Program-made: the position numbers and the translations under genes
Assembly (NCBI RefSeq): GCF_008831075.1
Contig: NZ_WBJX01000004.1
Coordinates: forward strand, 378,918 to 442,917
Length of the DNA: 64,000 nt
Reading direction: 5' to 3'
Source of the DNA: Pseudoclavibacter terrae
Lineage (GTDB): Bacteria; Actinomycetota; Actinomycetes; Actinomycetales; Microbacteriaceae
Part shown: positions 26,381-34,163 of the stretch, in pieces
Layout of the letters: every line of letters starts with the position of its first letter
How positions within the stretch are numbered: the first letter of the stretch is position 1
The notes under the pieces: model-generated
What the model saw: the letters and a program-made list of their open reading frames with translations, nothing else
What the model was told of the DNA's origin: nothing
Database searches by the model: none

Positions 26381-27407
26381 GGAACTTCTCGACTGCCGCG
26401 TCCTGGCTGGCGCGGATGGTCTCGAGCTCCGGGGAGAGGATCGTGATCTCGTCCATCGAGGGGGCGCCCTCTGGAGTTCCGACGTCCTCGCGAACCGGCA
26501 GGTACGACTGGCTGACGGCAAGCTCCTGGCCGTCGGCGCTCACGAGGAAGTCGACGAACGCCTTCGACGCCGCCTCCTCCTCGGTGCTCGCGAAGATGCC
26601 GACGGGCTGCGACACGTAGGGCACACCCTCGGTCGGGTAGGACACCGCGATGGGCGACCCCTGGGCGGCGAGCTCGCGCGCCAGGTAGTCGACGACGATC
26701 CCCACGGGCTGTGCGCCCGTCGCGATGGCCTGCGAGACGGGGCCGTTGCTGTCCGCGATGACGGGCTCGTTCGCGGCGAGCTTCGTCATCCACTCCTCGC
26801 CGAGTGCTGGCTCGTCGAGCCAGACGGCGGCGTTGTAGGCGGCCGCGCCGGACACGTCAGGGTTCGGCATGACCAGCTTGTTCGCGTACTCGGCGTCGGT
26901 GAGCTCAGCCCACGACGTCGGCGGCTCGCTGACGAGGCCCGTGTTGTAGGCGATGACGGTCGGGATGATGCGCGTGCCCGTGTAGTAGCCCTCCGGGTCG
27001 ACGATGTCCTGGTTGAGCGACTCGACGTCGGCCGGCGAGTACTGCAGGAGCAGCTCGTCGGCCGCGTAGTCCTCGAACGTGCCGGCGTCTGCCGCGAGGA
27101 AGACGTCAGCCTGCACGCCGCCGGAGGCCTGCTCGGTGGCGACTCGCGTCGTGAGATCGCCCGTGCCAGCCCGGAACACCTCGACGGTGACCTCCGGGTG
27201 CACCTCGTTGAAGGCGGCGACGAGCGCATCCGCCTTCTCCTGCGGCTCTGACGTGTAGAGGGTGATGGTGGCGGCCTCCAGCGTGGATTCCGCCGATGGG
27301 CTGGCGTCACCGCTGGCGGCGGTGCTCGGGGAGCTTGCGCAGCCCGCGAGGAGGACGCCGGCGAGGCCGAAGGCCGCGAGCGCGGCTGGGGTACGGAGAG
27401 AGTTCAT
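26364..27407 (-). CDS. Extracellular solute-binding lipoprotein (FbpA/PhnS-like)
   Basis: 347 residues: signal with lipobox LLAGC (Cys23), then a class II binding-protein fold starting ATITLYTSEPQEKADALVAA. Features of the Fbp/thiamine/aminoethylphosphonate group are visible: VQADVFLAADAGTFEDY, RIIPTVIAYNTGLV, SWAELTDAEYANKLVMPNPDVSGAA and VGIVVDYLARELAAQGSPI. The SGAA segment resembles the anion- or substrate-contact loop in this group. Sequence alone does not separate iron from phosphonate or phosphoester binders; the surrounding phosphatases favour an organic phosphate, which is inference. It lies 33 nt after the metallophosphoesterase in one operon. Confidence 0.9.
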   Translation of the reverse strand: MNSLRTPAALAAFGLAGVLLAGCASSPSTAASGDASPSAESTLEAATITLYTSEPQEKADALVAAFNEVHPEVTVEVFRAGTGDLTTRVATEQASGGVQADVFLAADAGTFEDYAADELLLQYSPADVESLNQDIVDPEGYYTGTRIIPTVIAYNTGLVSEPPTSWAELTDAEYANKLVMPNPDVSGAAAYNAAVWLDEPALGEEWMTKLAANEPVIADSNGPVSQAIATGAQPVGIVVDYLARELAAQGSPIAVSYPTEGVPYVSQPVGIFASTEEEAASKAFVDFLVSADGQELAVSQSYLPVREDVGTPEGAPSMDEITILSPELETIRASQDAAVEKFRTLFL

Positions 27408-27440
27408 GATGACCTAACTGTTCGAGGAGAGCGGGTCTGT

Positions 27441-28415
27441 TCAGGAGGAGACAGGTGAGAGTTGAGACAGGGTGGGGGTGAGCGTGAAGAGCGGGGCGGG
27501 GTGCTCGACGCCGACGCTGGATGCGCTGACGCCGTCCGCGCTGAGGTGCACGAGCGAGAACATCGAGCGGTCGAAGCCGCTCACCGTGCCCGGCTCGGCG
27601 TCCATGACCTGGTGGTAGGCGAGCGCCGGCCCCGCCGAGACGTGCACGCCGCGCATGGTGGCGGACAGCGGATGGTGGAAGTGCCCGCACAGGATCGCGC
27701 GAACGTCGGTGCCCTCGACGATGTCGAGGAAGTCTGCGGCGTCGCGGAGGCCCGCGCGCGCCAGCATCGGCAGCGGCGACCCGAGCGGCGGGTGGTGCAT
27801 GACCACAACCGTCCCCGAGGGCGCGAGGGGGCTGTCTGCGCTGATACCGGTGCCAGTGCCAGCGCCGGCGCCAGTGCCAGCGCCAGCGCCAGCGGGCAGC
27901 TTCAGCTCGGCTTCGAGCCATGCGAGCTGCTCCACCCCCAACGCCCCTGTGGACGAGTCCAGCAAGACGAAACGCCACTCACCGACTCGCACGGCGCGTG
28001 GTGAGGCGTCCTCCGCGTGGCCACCCGCCGGCGCCTGATGGCCGGGGAGGACGCGAGCCGCGGCCCTGTCGTCGTGGTTGCCGAGCACCGAGAGCACGGG
28101 CACACCCCACGAATCCTCCACGTCGAGGAGGGCGTCGCGAAGGGCCGGGTACGCGGCCGAGTTGCCGCGCTCGATGAGGTCGCCGCTGATGACGATCGCC
28201 TCCGGTTCGAGACCCGCGGCGCGCGCGTAGTCGCTCGCCGCGCACATCCGCGTGATGCCGTCGACCACCCCGTACAGGGGTGCGGCGGCGGTCGCGTGCA
28301 CGTCGCTCAGGTGGAGCACCGTCGAGCGACGCGACCCCGTCGGGCTCAGGCTGGCCGGCATCATCTGACCGGCGAGATGGGCCAGACCGGCGGGGTGGGA
28401 GCGACCGGCGGTCAT
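27441..28415 (-). CDS. Calcineurin-like metallophosphoesterase (CpdA/GpdQ class)
   Basis: 324 residues. All metal-binding motifs are present in order: LHLSDVHA (DxH), VISGDLIERG (GD), VLGNHDDRAA (GNHD), VVMHHPPLGS and CGHFHH (GHxH). This class III family cleaves cyclic-nucleotide or glycerol phosphodiesters with two metals. No signal peptide is evident, so it acts inside the cell. A Gly/Ala/Thr repeat (GAGAGTGAGAGTGTG) interrupts the fold before the HHPP motif. The ATG overlaps the stop of the preceding phosphatase gene (ATGA), so the two are co-translated. Possible role: cleaving an imported phosphodiester. Confidence 0.92.
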   Translation of the reverse strand: MTAGRSHPAGLAHLAGQMMPASLSPTGSRRSTVLHLSDVHATAAAPLYGVVDGITRMCAASDYARAAGLEPEAIVISGDLIERGNSAAYPALRDALLDVEDSWGVPVLSVLGNHDDRAAARVLPGHQAPAGGHAEDASPRAVRVGEWRFVLLDSSTGALGVEQLAWLEAELKLPAGAGAGTGAGAGTGTGISADSPLAPSGTVVVMHHPPLGSPLPMLARAGLRDAADFLDIVEGTDVRAILCGHFHHPLSATMRGVHVSAGPALAYHQVMDAEPGTVSGFDRSMFSLVHLSADGVSASSVGVEHPAPLFTLTPTLSQLSPVSS

Positions 28416-29221
28416 GACGCGACCGGCGGGGTGGGAGCGACCGATGAGGCGCGCGAAGCTGACGAGGCGGGCACGACCTGCGAGGCCGACGCGACCGGCG
28501 CGACCGACGAGCCCGGCGCGAACGTCGCGACCTGCGAGGCGAGCGCGCTCGACGCCGTCCGGCCGGACTTGGCACGCAGGGCACGCACCTGCTCTTCGGT
28601 GAGGCCATGCGAGCGCAGGTACGCTTCGGCTCCGCCGAGCTCACGGACGATGCCGAGGGCATGCTCGAGCGCTTCCGGTGGGCTGTCGAGGTGGAGGCGC
28701 AGGATCTCGTCGCGCTGATCCGACGGGTACGCGTCAGCCACGGCGAACGCGAACGCCTCGCGGACCGAGCGGACCGCGACGCCGGAGAGCGCATAGTCGC
28801 GCACCACATCTGCTTCGCTTGCACCCGCCACGAGCTGCGCGAGCGCGACGACGAGCCCCGTGCGGTCCTTGCCTGCTGTGCAGTGCACGAGCACGCCGCG
28901 CTCGGCGTTGGCCAGCACGGCGACAGCCTCGGTGAGTGCCCCGCCGCGACGGCGCAGGAGCGTCTCATAGATGTCCTCGAGGCGGCCCGCGACGGGCGGC
29001 TCGCTGCCGTACAAGGGGACTTGGCGTACCGGGACGCCGTGAGCGCGTTCGCCGGACTCGGCACGCTCGCGGAGGTCGAGGATGAGCTCGACGCCAAGCG
29101 CCCGTAGCGCTGACTCTCCGTCGATCGAGAGAGCGTCCGGGGAGCCGGCGCGCACGATCCAGGGCGAAGCTGCCTCAGCTGCGCGGGCGTTGAACAGCCC
29201 GTCGATCTCGATTGCCCTCAC
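28412..29221 (-). CDS. Tyrosine/phosphoinositide-type phosphatase (LipA/MptpB-like)
   Basis: 269 residues. The phosphatase P-loop is HCTAGKDRTG (Cys114 to Arg120), with the Lys-Asp pair typical of the MptpB/LipA group, which accepts phosphoinositides as well as phosphotyrosine. The usual N-terminal FNARAAE... and ILDLRERAE segments are present. The last 50 residues or so are Ala/Ser/Val/Pro-rich. The GTG at 29221 is chosen because GGGAGG lies 5 nt before it. MptpB and LipA are secreted effectors, but no signal peptide is seen here. As the first gene of the importer operon it more likely acts on an imported compound; protein dephosphorylation is the alternative. Confidence 0.9.
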   Translation of the reverse strand: MRAIEIDGLFNARAAEAASPWIVRAGSPDALSIDGESALRALGVELILDLRERAESGERAHGVPVRQVPLYGSEPPVAGRLEDIYETLLRRRGGALTEAVAVLANAERGVLVHCTAGKDRTGLVVALAQLVAGASEADVVRDYALSGVAVRSVREAFAFAVADAYPSDQRDEILRLHLDSPPEALEHALGIVRELGGAEAYLRSHGLTEEQVRALRAKSGRTASSALASQVATFAPGSSVAPVASASQVVPASSASRASSVAPTPPVAS

Positions 29222-29255
29222 GAGCACCTCCCGTTGCGTTGCGACCAATGCCTCG

Positions 29256-29316
29256 GTTCCAAGCAGCCAGGGAGAACCCGTTACACCGATTCCGCAGGGC
29301 TTGGAACGTCGTTACA
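29256..29316 (-). promoter_or_regulatory. Candidate operator region of the phosphatase-importer operon
   Basis: A perfect inverted repeat GTTCCAAGC / GCTTGGAAC (29256-29264 and 29299-29307) surrounds one copy of GTTACA (29280), and a second GTTACA lies at 29311, 31 bp (three helical turns) away. The region stands 35-95 nt upstream of the phosphatase GTG and downstream of the RpiR gene, a natural place for RpiR binding. No ordinary -10/-35 pair is obvious. Confidence 0.4.
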
Positions 29317-29436
29317 TCGGGAGTGTGTCGAGGGACGGTGAACACACGGTGACGGGCGGCGAGCGCGCGGATGAACGCCGAGAGGCGAGTTCAAGAGGCG
29401 ACGAGCACAGACGAGCGCGGCCGCCTGCTGGACCGC

Positions 29437-29532
29437 CGACAGGAGGTGATCGCCTCAGTGCAGCAAGAGATGATCGCCGCAGTCCAGCAGGAGGCGGTCG
29501 CCGCAGTTCAGCAGCAGGCGGTCGCCTCAGTC
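29437..29532. repeat. Four 24-bp tandem repeats spanning a stop codon
   Basis: Units at 29437, 29461, 29485 and 29509 share CAGCAGGAGGCGGTCGCCGC-like sequence with a few substitutions. The TGA of the RpiR gene (29529-29527) lies in the last unit, so the array is a repeated copy of that gene's 3' end extending into the gap before the next gene. The rest of the gap 29222-29526 contains the operator candidate and no gene. Confidence 0.85.
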
Positions 29533-30426
29533 CTCGGAGAGCGCGTCGGCCACGACGTGGCGCATGCCGACGGCCGTCTCGTCGCCGGCGACCTGCGCCA
29601 ACGTGGAGTGCAGCGTGTGCAGCACGACGGTGTGGCCGAGGCGCGCGAGGAACGGGTCGATGTCGTGCGCCGTTCCCGCAGGCCCCGTGGTGACGACGAT
29701 GTCGGCGACCCGCCCGAGCGGCGAACGGGCGTAGCTCGTGACGAGCACCACGGTTGCCCCCTGCGCCCTGGCAGCCTCCGCCGCGCGCAGCGATTGCACG
29801 TTGGCGCCCGAGTAGCTGAGCGTCAGGCACGCGTCGCCGCTGGACAGCGACCGCACCGCGAACTGCTGCGCGAGCGCATCCACAGGCGCCTCGACGGAGT
29901 GCCCGAGGGTGCTGAGGCGCATCGCGAAGTCCTGCAGGGGCGGCCCCGAGAACCCGCTGCCGACGAGCACGATGCGCCTGGCACCGCGAAGAGCGGCGAC
30001 GGCCGCGGCGATGCGTTCCGGGTCGACGCTGTCCTGCGCGAGCCGCACGGCGTCGATCGCATCGTCGAACGTGCTCGCCTCCACCGCCTGCGCCTGCTCT
30101 CGCGGCGCGAGCGGAGCTGAACGCGCGAGGTCGAGCCGCAGGTGCTGGAAGCCGCGGAACCCGAGGCTCTGACACGCACGGATGACGGTGGCCGTCGACG
30201 TGCCGGCAGCGTCCGCGAGCTCAGCCGTCGACCACTCGACCACCTCGTCTGGTCGCGTCAGCACCATCTGCGCGACCTTGCGTTCGCTGGGCCCGAGGGC
30301 AGCGGATGCGGCGCGCACGCGGGCGAGCACGCTCAGCTCGGGCCGCGCCACCGCACCGCCCCGCACCGACGCGTCCTCGCGCCCTGACGGGGAAGGGAGG
30401 CCTGACGGGGAAGGGAGGCCTGACAT
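29527..30426 (-). CDS. MurR/RpiR-family regulator with SIS domain
   Basis: 299 residues: an N-terminal HTH_6 domain (LGPSERKVAQMVLTRPDEVV, then STAELADAAGTSTATVIRAC) and a C-terminal SIS domain that binds sugar phosphates (RIVLVGSGFSGPPLQDFAMR; ACLTLSYSGANVQSLRAAEA). The ATG at 30426 is preferred to the one at 30450 because TATACT ends 7 nt before it. The gene precedes the phosphatase-importer operon on the same strand. A phosphosugar or phosphopolyol ligand fits the phosphatase genes downstream; this link is inference. Confidence 0.9.
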   Translation of the reverse strand: MSGLPSPSGLPSPSGREDASVRGGAVARPELSVLARVRAASAALGPSERKVAQMVLTRPDEVVEWSTAELADAAGTSTATVIRACQSLGFRGFQHLRLDLARSAPLAPREQAQAVEASTFDDAIDAVRLAQDSVDPERIAAAVAALRGARRIVLVGSGFSGPPLQDFAMRLSTLGHSVEAPVDALAQQFAVRSLSSGDACLTLSYSGANVQSLRAAEAARAQGATVVLVTSYARSPLGRVADIVVTTGPAGTAHDIDPFLARLGHTVVLHTLHSTLAQVAGDETAVGMRHVVADALSED

Positions 30427-30433
30427 GTGAGGG

Positions 30434-30439
30434 AGTATA
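30434..30439 (-). promoter_or_regulatory. -10 element TATACT of a probable leaderless rpiR-type transcript
   Basis: Near-consensus TATACT on the minus strand, 7 nt before the ATG at 30426. No Shine-Dalgarno sequence is present. Confidence 0.55.
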
Positions 30440-30465
30440 GGGGCCCGCATGAAACACTGACCCCC

Positions 30466-31446
30466 ATGCGCGCAATCACGGTTCCCACGCCTGGCGGCCC
30501 GGAGGCCCTCGTCCTCTCCGAAGTCGACGAGCCCACCCCCGGGCCCCTCGAAGTTGTCATCGATGTGGCCGCCGCCGGCGTGAATCGCGCCGACGTCGCG
30601 CAGCGCGAGGGCAAGTACCCGTCACCTGCCGGGGCACCCGACTGGCCTGGTCTCGAAGTGAGCGGAACCGTCGTCGCCGTTGGGGCGTCCGTCACGGCCT
30701 GGAAGGTCGGCGACTACGTGGTCGCGCTCCTGTCTGGCGGCGGCTACGCCGACCGCGTCGCCGTCGACGAAGGGCTCGTGCTCCCCATGCCGAAGCGCGT
30801 CGACCTCGTCGAGGCGGCCGGCCTCCCCGAAGCGGTCGCCACCGTCTGGTCGAACCTCTTCATGAGCGCGGAGCTCAAGGCGGGCGACACCCTGCTCGTG
30901 CACGGAGGCACCAGCGGCGTCGGCACCATCGCCATCCAGCTCGCTGCCGCGCTCGGCATCACCGTCTACGCGACCGCCGGCACCCCGCAGAAGGTCGCCA
31001 CGACCGAGCAGCTCGGCGCGACTCGAGGAATCAACTACCGCGACCAGGACTTCGTGGAGGTCATCGCCGAGGCCACCGAGGGTCGCGGGGTCGACGTCAT
31101 CCTCGACCTCGTCGGCGGAGACTACCTGGCGCGCGACGTTGACGCCCTTGCCACGAACGGCCGGGTCATGGTCATCGCGGCGCAGGGCGGCGACGAAGCC
31201 ACCATCAACGTGGGGCGCCTCATGCAGAAGCGCGGACGCATCTGGGGGACGACCCTCCGCGCGCGCCCGCTCGAAGAGCGGCGCGAGATCATCGCGCAGG
31301 TGCGCGAGCACGTGTGGCCGCTCGTCGAAGCCGGCAAGGTGCGGCCCCTGCTCGACACCGTCGAAACCCTCGACTTCGCGCACCGAGCTCACCGGCGCAT
31401 GGAGTCGGGCGAGCACGTCGGCAAGATCCTCCTCGCCGTGCGCTGA
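30466..31446 (+). CDS. NAD(P)H:quinone oxidoreductase (zeta-crystallin/PIG3 type)
   Basis: 326 residues of the zinc-free medium-chain dehydrogenase family. GroES-like N-terminal half (AGVNRADVAQREGKYP, GLEVSGTVVAVG) and Rossmann half with LLVHGGTSGVGTIAIQLAAALG; there are no zinc-binding cysteines. It reduces quinones or other electrophiles with NADPH and is commonly a stress enzyme. Divergent from the RpiR gene with only 39 bp between the starts, so the promoters overlap. Co-regulation is possible, but no functional link to the phosphatase operon is evident. Confidence 0.92.
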   Translation: MRAITVPTPGGPEALVLSEVDEPTPGPLEVVIDVAAAGVNRADVAQREGKYPSPAGAPDWPGLEVSGTVVAVGASVTAWKVGDYVVALLSGGGYADRVAVDEGLVLPMPKRVDLVEAAGLPEAVATVWSNLFMSAELKAGDTLLVHGGTSGVGTIAIQLAAALGITVYATAGTPQKVATTEQLGATRGINYRDQDFVEVIAEATEGRGVDVILDLVGGDYLARDVDALATNGRVMVIAAQGGDEATINVGRLMQKRGRIWGTTLRARPLEERREIIAQVREHVWPLVEAGKVRPLLDTVETLDFAHRAHRRMESGEHVGKILLAVR

Positions 31447-31476
31447 GCGGCGAGCTCCAGGCAGCAGCCTCAGACC

Positions 31477-31514
31477 GGCGCGCGCCGACCGGCACCTGCA
31501 CGCCGGCGCGCGCC
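31477..31514. terminator. Hairpin between convergent genes
   Basis: GGCGCGCGCC occurs at 31477-31486 and again at 31505-31514. Because the decamer is its own reverse complement, the two copies can pair as a 10-bp stem with an 18-nt loop. It lies between the oxidoreductase stop (31446) and the next convergent gene's stop (31602). No U-tract. Confidence 0.35.
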
Positions 31515-31601
31515 CGCCCCCTCTGCCTCGCGGTCGGAGCAGCCGCGCATCGACCGGCCCCTTGCACAGGCCGACGCGCGTCCGCGTTCGACGACCCGCG
31601 C

Positions 31602-32066
31602 TCAGAGCAGCTGCGCGTCGATGCCCTTGCGGCGAAGCCCGTCGAGAACCTCCTCGTCGACCCCGAGAAGGGTCATCGCCGACAGGTTCGGGAAATGGCG
31701 GGTGTCGGTGAAGTCCGTGATGTCGAAGGTCGAGTCCTCGCCGCTCCACTGCGGGGCGATCTCCATGTAGATGTCGTTCCCGCCGTCCTGGAAGAGCTCC
31801 TCGACGGCCGGCGCGAACTCGCTGGGCACCGGCAGCGCCCGGAAGTAGTCGAGCACCTCGGGGATCGGCTCCGAGATCTCCTTCGACAGGTCCACTTCCC
31901 GGTCCACGTGCTCTTCGAGGAAGTCGGCGAGCACGAACTGGGGCGTCAGCAGCTCCTGCTCATACATCAGCTCCTGGATGACGGCGAGCTTGAAGTTGAG
32001 GTCCGCGAAGTCGATCGCGTCGCTTGGCTGGTCGCCGGCGGGCTGGGTCTTGGGGGAATCGCTCAT
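31602..32066 (-). CDS. Small acidic cytoplasmic protein, DUF6892-like
   Basis: 154 residues, acidic, without membrane segment or signal. The central sequence FADLNFKLAVIQELMYEQELL is what I associate with DUF6892 proteins, whose function is not established. The remainder is Glu/Asp-rich with VLDYFRALPVPSEFAP and FTDTRHFPNLSAMTLLGV. I chose the ATG at 32066 rather than 32075, but neither has a clear ribosome site. It is divergent from the DJ-1-like gene. Confidence 0.65.
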   Translation of the reverse strand: MSDSPKTQPAGDQPSDAIDFADLNFKLAVIQELMYEQELLTPQFVLADFLEEHVDREVDLSKEISEPIPEVLDYFRALPVPSEFAPAVEELFQDGGNDIYMEIAPQWSGEDSTFDITDFTDTRHFPNLSAMTLLGVDEEVLDGLRRKGIDAQLL

Positions 32067-32226
32067 GCGAAACATGCTGGCGGAAGCAGTTGAGCGTCAG
32101 CCGAGATCCCCCGAGGGCGGGGATGTGGTCGTTTCGGTCGCCGCCGGGCGACCACACCTCAACCTCGGCCGAGCAATCTGCGCCCGGCGCTCGGAGATCC
32201 GGGCCGCGCACTGTGAGAATGGCGTC

Positions 32227-32847
32227 ATGCCTGAAGCGAAGCGCCGCGTCACCGTCGTCCTGTTCGAGGGGTTCGAGCTCCTCGACGTGTTCGGCCCCGT
32301 CGAGCTGTTCCGCATCGACCCGTCCCTCTTCGACGTCGAGCTCATCGCCCCGCAGGCCGGCCCGGTCCGCAGCTCGCAGGGCCCGGAGGTCATCGCCACG
32401 ACCGCGTTCCCCGACGCCGCGAGTCCCGACATCGTGCTCGTCCCTGGCGGGCAGGGAACGCGCCGGCTCGCCACCGACCCCGAGTTCCTGGCCTGGCTCG
32501 CGAGCTGGGCGGCGGATGCGAGGCTCGTGACCTCCGTCTGCACGGGCTCGGCGCTGCTCGCGGCAGCGGGCCTCCTCGACGGGTTCCGCGCGACCTCGAA
32601 CAAGCGGGCGTTCGCGTGGGCGTCATCGCAGGGCGCATCCGTCGACTGGGTGCCGCAGGCCAGATGGGTCGAGGACGGCAACCGGTGGACGTCGTCCGGG
32701 GTCGCCGCCGGCATGGACATGACGGCCGCGATCGTCGCCGCGATCCACGGGCCCGAGGTCGCGGCCACGCTCACCGACGCCGCCGAGCTCGAGGTGCACG
32801 CCGACGCGAGCTGGGACCCGTACGCGGCGAAGAACGGGCTCGCCTAG
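32227..32847 (+). CDS. DJ-1/PfpI-family protein (ThiJ/isonitrile hydratase-like)
   Basis: 206 residues. The nucleophile elbow is LVTSVCTGSALLAAAG with Cys105; the family glutamate lies in VVLFEGFELLDVFGPVE near the N terminus. The pattern is that of class I glutamine-amidotransferase-like proteins of the isonitrile-hydratase branch. The C terminus (GMDMTAAIVAAIHG) is typical. GAGAAT 6 nt before the ATG suggests a leaderless start. The next gene begins in the stop codon of this one. The biochemical role is uncertain. Confidence 0.85.
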   Translation: MPEAKRRVTVVLFEGFELLDVFGPVELFRIDPSLFDVELIAPQAGPVRSSQGPEVIATTAFPDAASPDIVLVPGGQGTRRLATDPEFLAWLASWAADARLVTSVCTGSALLAAAGLLDGFRATSNKRAFAWASSQGASVDWVPQARWVEDGNRWTSSGVAAGMDMTAAIVAAIHGPEVAATLTDAAELEVHADASWDPYAAKNGLA

Positions 32848-33074
32848 TGGCCCTCGAGCTGCGCCCGAACTGCGAGCGCTGCGACGTCGACCTGCCCCCG
32901 CACGCCGAGGCCTACATCTGCACCTTCGAATGCACGTGGTGCAGAGACTGCGTCGCCACGTTCCCCGGGCGGGCGTGCCCGAACTGCGGCGGCAACCTCG
33001 AGCGCCGCCCCGTGCGCCCCGCGTCGAAGCTCGCCGCGAACCCGCCGAGCACGGTGCGCGTGCACGGCGGGTAG
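32847..33074 (+). CDS. DUF1272 small zinc-ribbon-like protein
   Basis: 75 residues. Cysteines are arranged as CERC near the N terminus, YICTFECTWCRDC in the middle and ACPNCGG, the layout of DUF1272 proteins, which probably bind zinc. The GTG start shares one base with the stop of the DJ-1-like gene (TAGTG), so translation is coupled. The function is unknown; fused or adjacent DJ-1 partners suggest a joint role in this operon. Confidence 0.88.
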   Translation: MALELRPNCERCDVDLPPHAEAYICTFECTWCRDCVATFPGRACPNCGGNLERRPVRPASKLAANPPSTVRVHGG

Positions 33075-33113
33075 CGACAGGATCGCGGGGGCGGCTCGGT
33101 CGCTCACGCCCGG

Positions 33114-34163
33114 CTACGAGCGCACGAGCACCTTCATGCCCTCGCCCGCACGCAGGCGCTTGATGGCCCCGACGACGTCATCGACGGGCACATCGTCCAC
33201 CCAGCCGTCAGCCGTGTATCCGCCTGCCGCCATCGCCGCGATGACCGCGTCGAAGTCGCTCTGCAGGTAGGCGAGGGTGCCGACGATCGCGGTCTCCCCC
33301 ATGACCAGCTGCGTCGGCAGGAAGTCCATGGGCCGCTCGTGGATGGCGACGACCACGACGCGACCGCCCGGCGTGAGGTTCGCGAGCGAGGCGGCCACGG
33401 CGGGCCCCACCCCGGCGGCGTCGAACGCGACGTCCACGCCGTCCCCGCCCGTGAGCTCCGCGACGCGGGCCGCGAGGTCCTCCTGCGTGGGGTCGACGAG
33501 GTTGCTCGCCCCGACTCCGGCGATCGCGGCACGGCGCCCTCCGCTCGGCTCCGAGACGATGACCGTCTCGACGCCCTTGGCGCGCAGCGCGAACCAGACC
33601 CCGATGCCGATCGGGCCGGCACCCGAGATGAGCGCCGTCTGCCCCGCCTGCACACCGCTCTGCTCGACGGCGTGCCACGCGACCGCCATCGGCTCGACGA
33701 GGGCTCCGAGGCGCAGGTCGACGTTCTCGGGGAGCACGTGCAGCTTCGTCGCATCCACCGTCGTGAACTCGGCCATGCCGCCGCCGTGCGACGAGAGGCC
33801 GTGGAAGCCGATCTTCGTGCACACGTTCGGCTTGCCGCGACGACAGGCGGCGCACTCACCGCACGCGTAGATCGGCCAGACCGCGACCCGGTCGCCGACC
33901 TGAACCGAGTCGACGCCCTCGCCGAGCTCGACCACGGTTCCGGAGAACTCGTGCCCGAGGATCTGCGGCGGCATGGACCCGGTGACGGGGTGCGGATGCT
34001 CGAAGTCGAGCCCGGAGGATTCGGGCGCGTAGTAGACGTGCAGGTCGGATCCGCAGATGCCGGCGTACTCGCAGCGCAGCTTCACCTGGCCGGGACCCGG
34101 TGTCGGCTCAGCGACCTCCTCGATGCGCACGTCCTCCTTGGCGTGGAACACTGCCGCCTTCAT
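33114..34163 (-). CDS. Zinc-dependent (R,R)-butanediol-type dehydrogenase
   Basis: 349 residues of the medium-chain zinc dehydrogenase family. Catalytic zinc ligands are in AGICGSDLHVYYAPE and ILGHEFSGTVVELG, the structural zinc cysteines in CGECAACRRGKPNVC, and the NAD fold in ALISGAGPIGIGVWFAL. Overall it matches 2,3-butanediol dehydrogenase/sorbitol dehydrogenase-like enzymes. The ATG overlaps the SDR stop (ATGA), so the two dehydrogenases are made together. They may interconvert acetoin, diacetyl or related polyols, with the divergent TetR gene as regulator. Confidence 0.9.
   Translation of the reverse strand: MKAAVFHAKEDVRIEEVAEPTPGPGQVKLRCEYAGICGSDLHVYYAPESSGLDFEHPHPVTGSMPPQILGHEFSGTVVELGEGVDSVQVGDRVAVWPIYACGECAACRRGKPNVCTKIGFHGLSSHGGGMAEFTTVDATKLHVLPENVDLRLGALVEPMAVAWHAVEQSGVQAGQTALISGAGPIGIGVWFALRAKGVETVIVSEPSGGRRAAIAGVGASNLVDPTQEDLAARVAELTGGDGVDVAFDAAGVGPAVAASLANLTPGGRVVVVAIHERPMDFLPTQLVMGETAIVGTLAYLQSDFDAVIAAMAAGGYTADGWVDDVPVDDVVGAIKRLRAGEGMKVLVRS

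Noticed and set aside
29437..29532. 24-bp repeats as a small CRISPR array
   Set aside because: The units are contiguous, without unique spacers, no cas gene is present, and the unit derives from the end of the adjacent gene.
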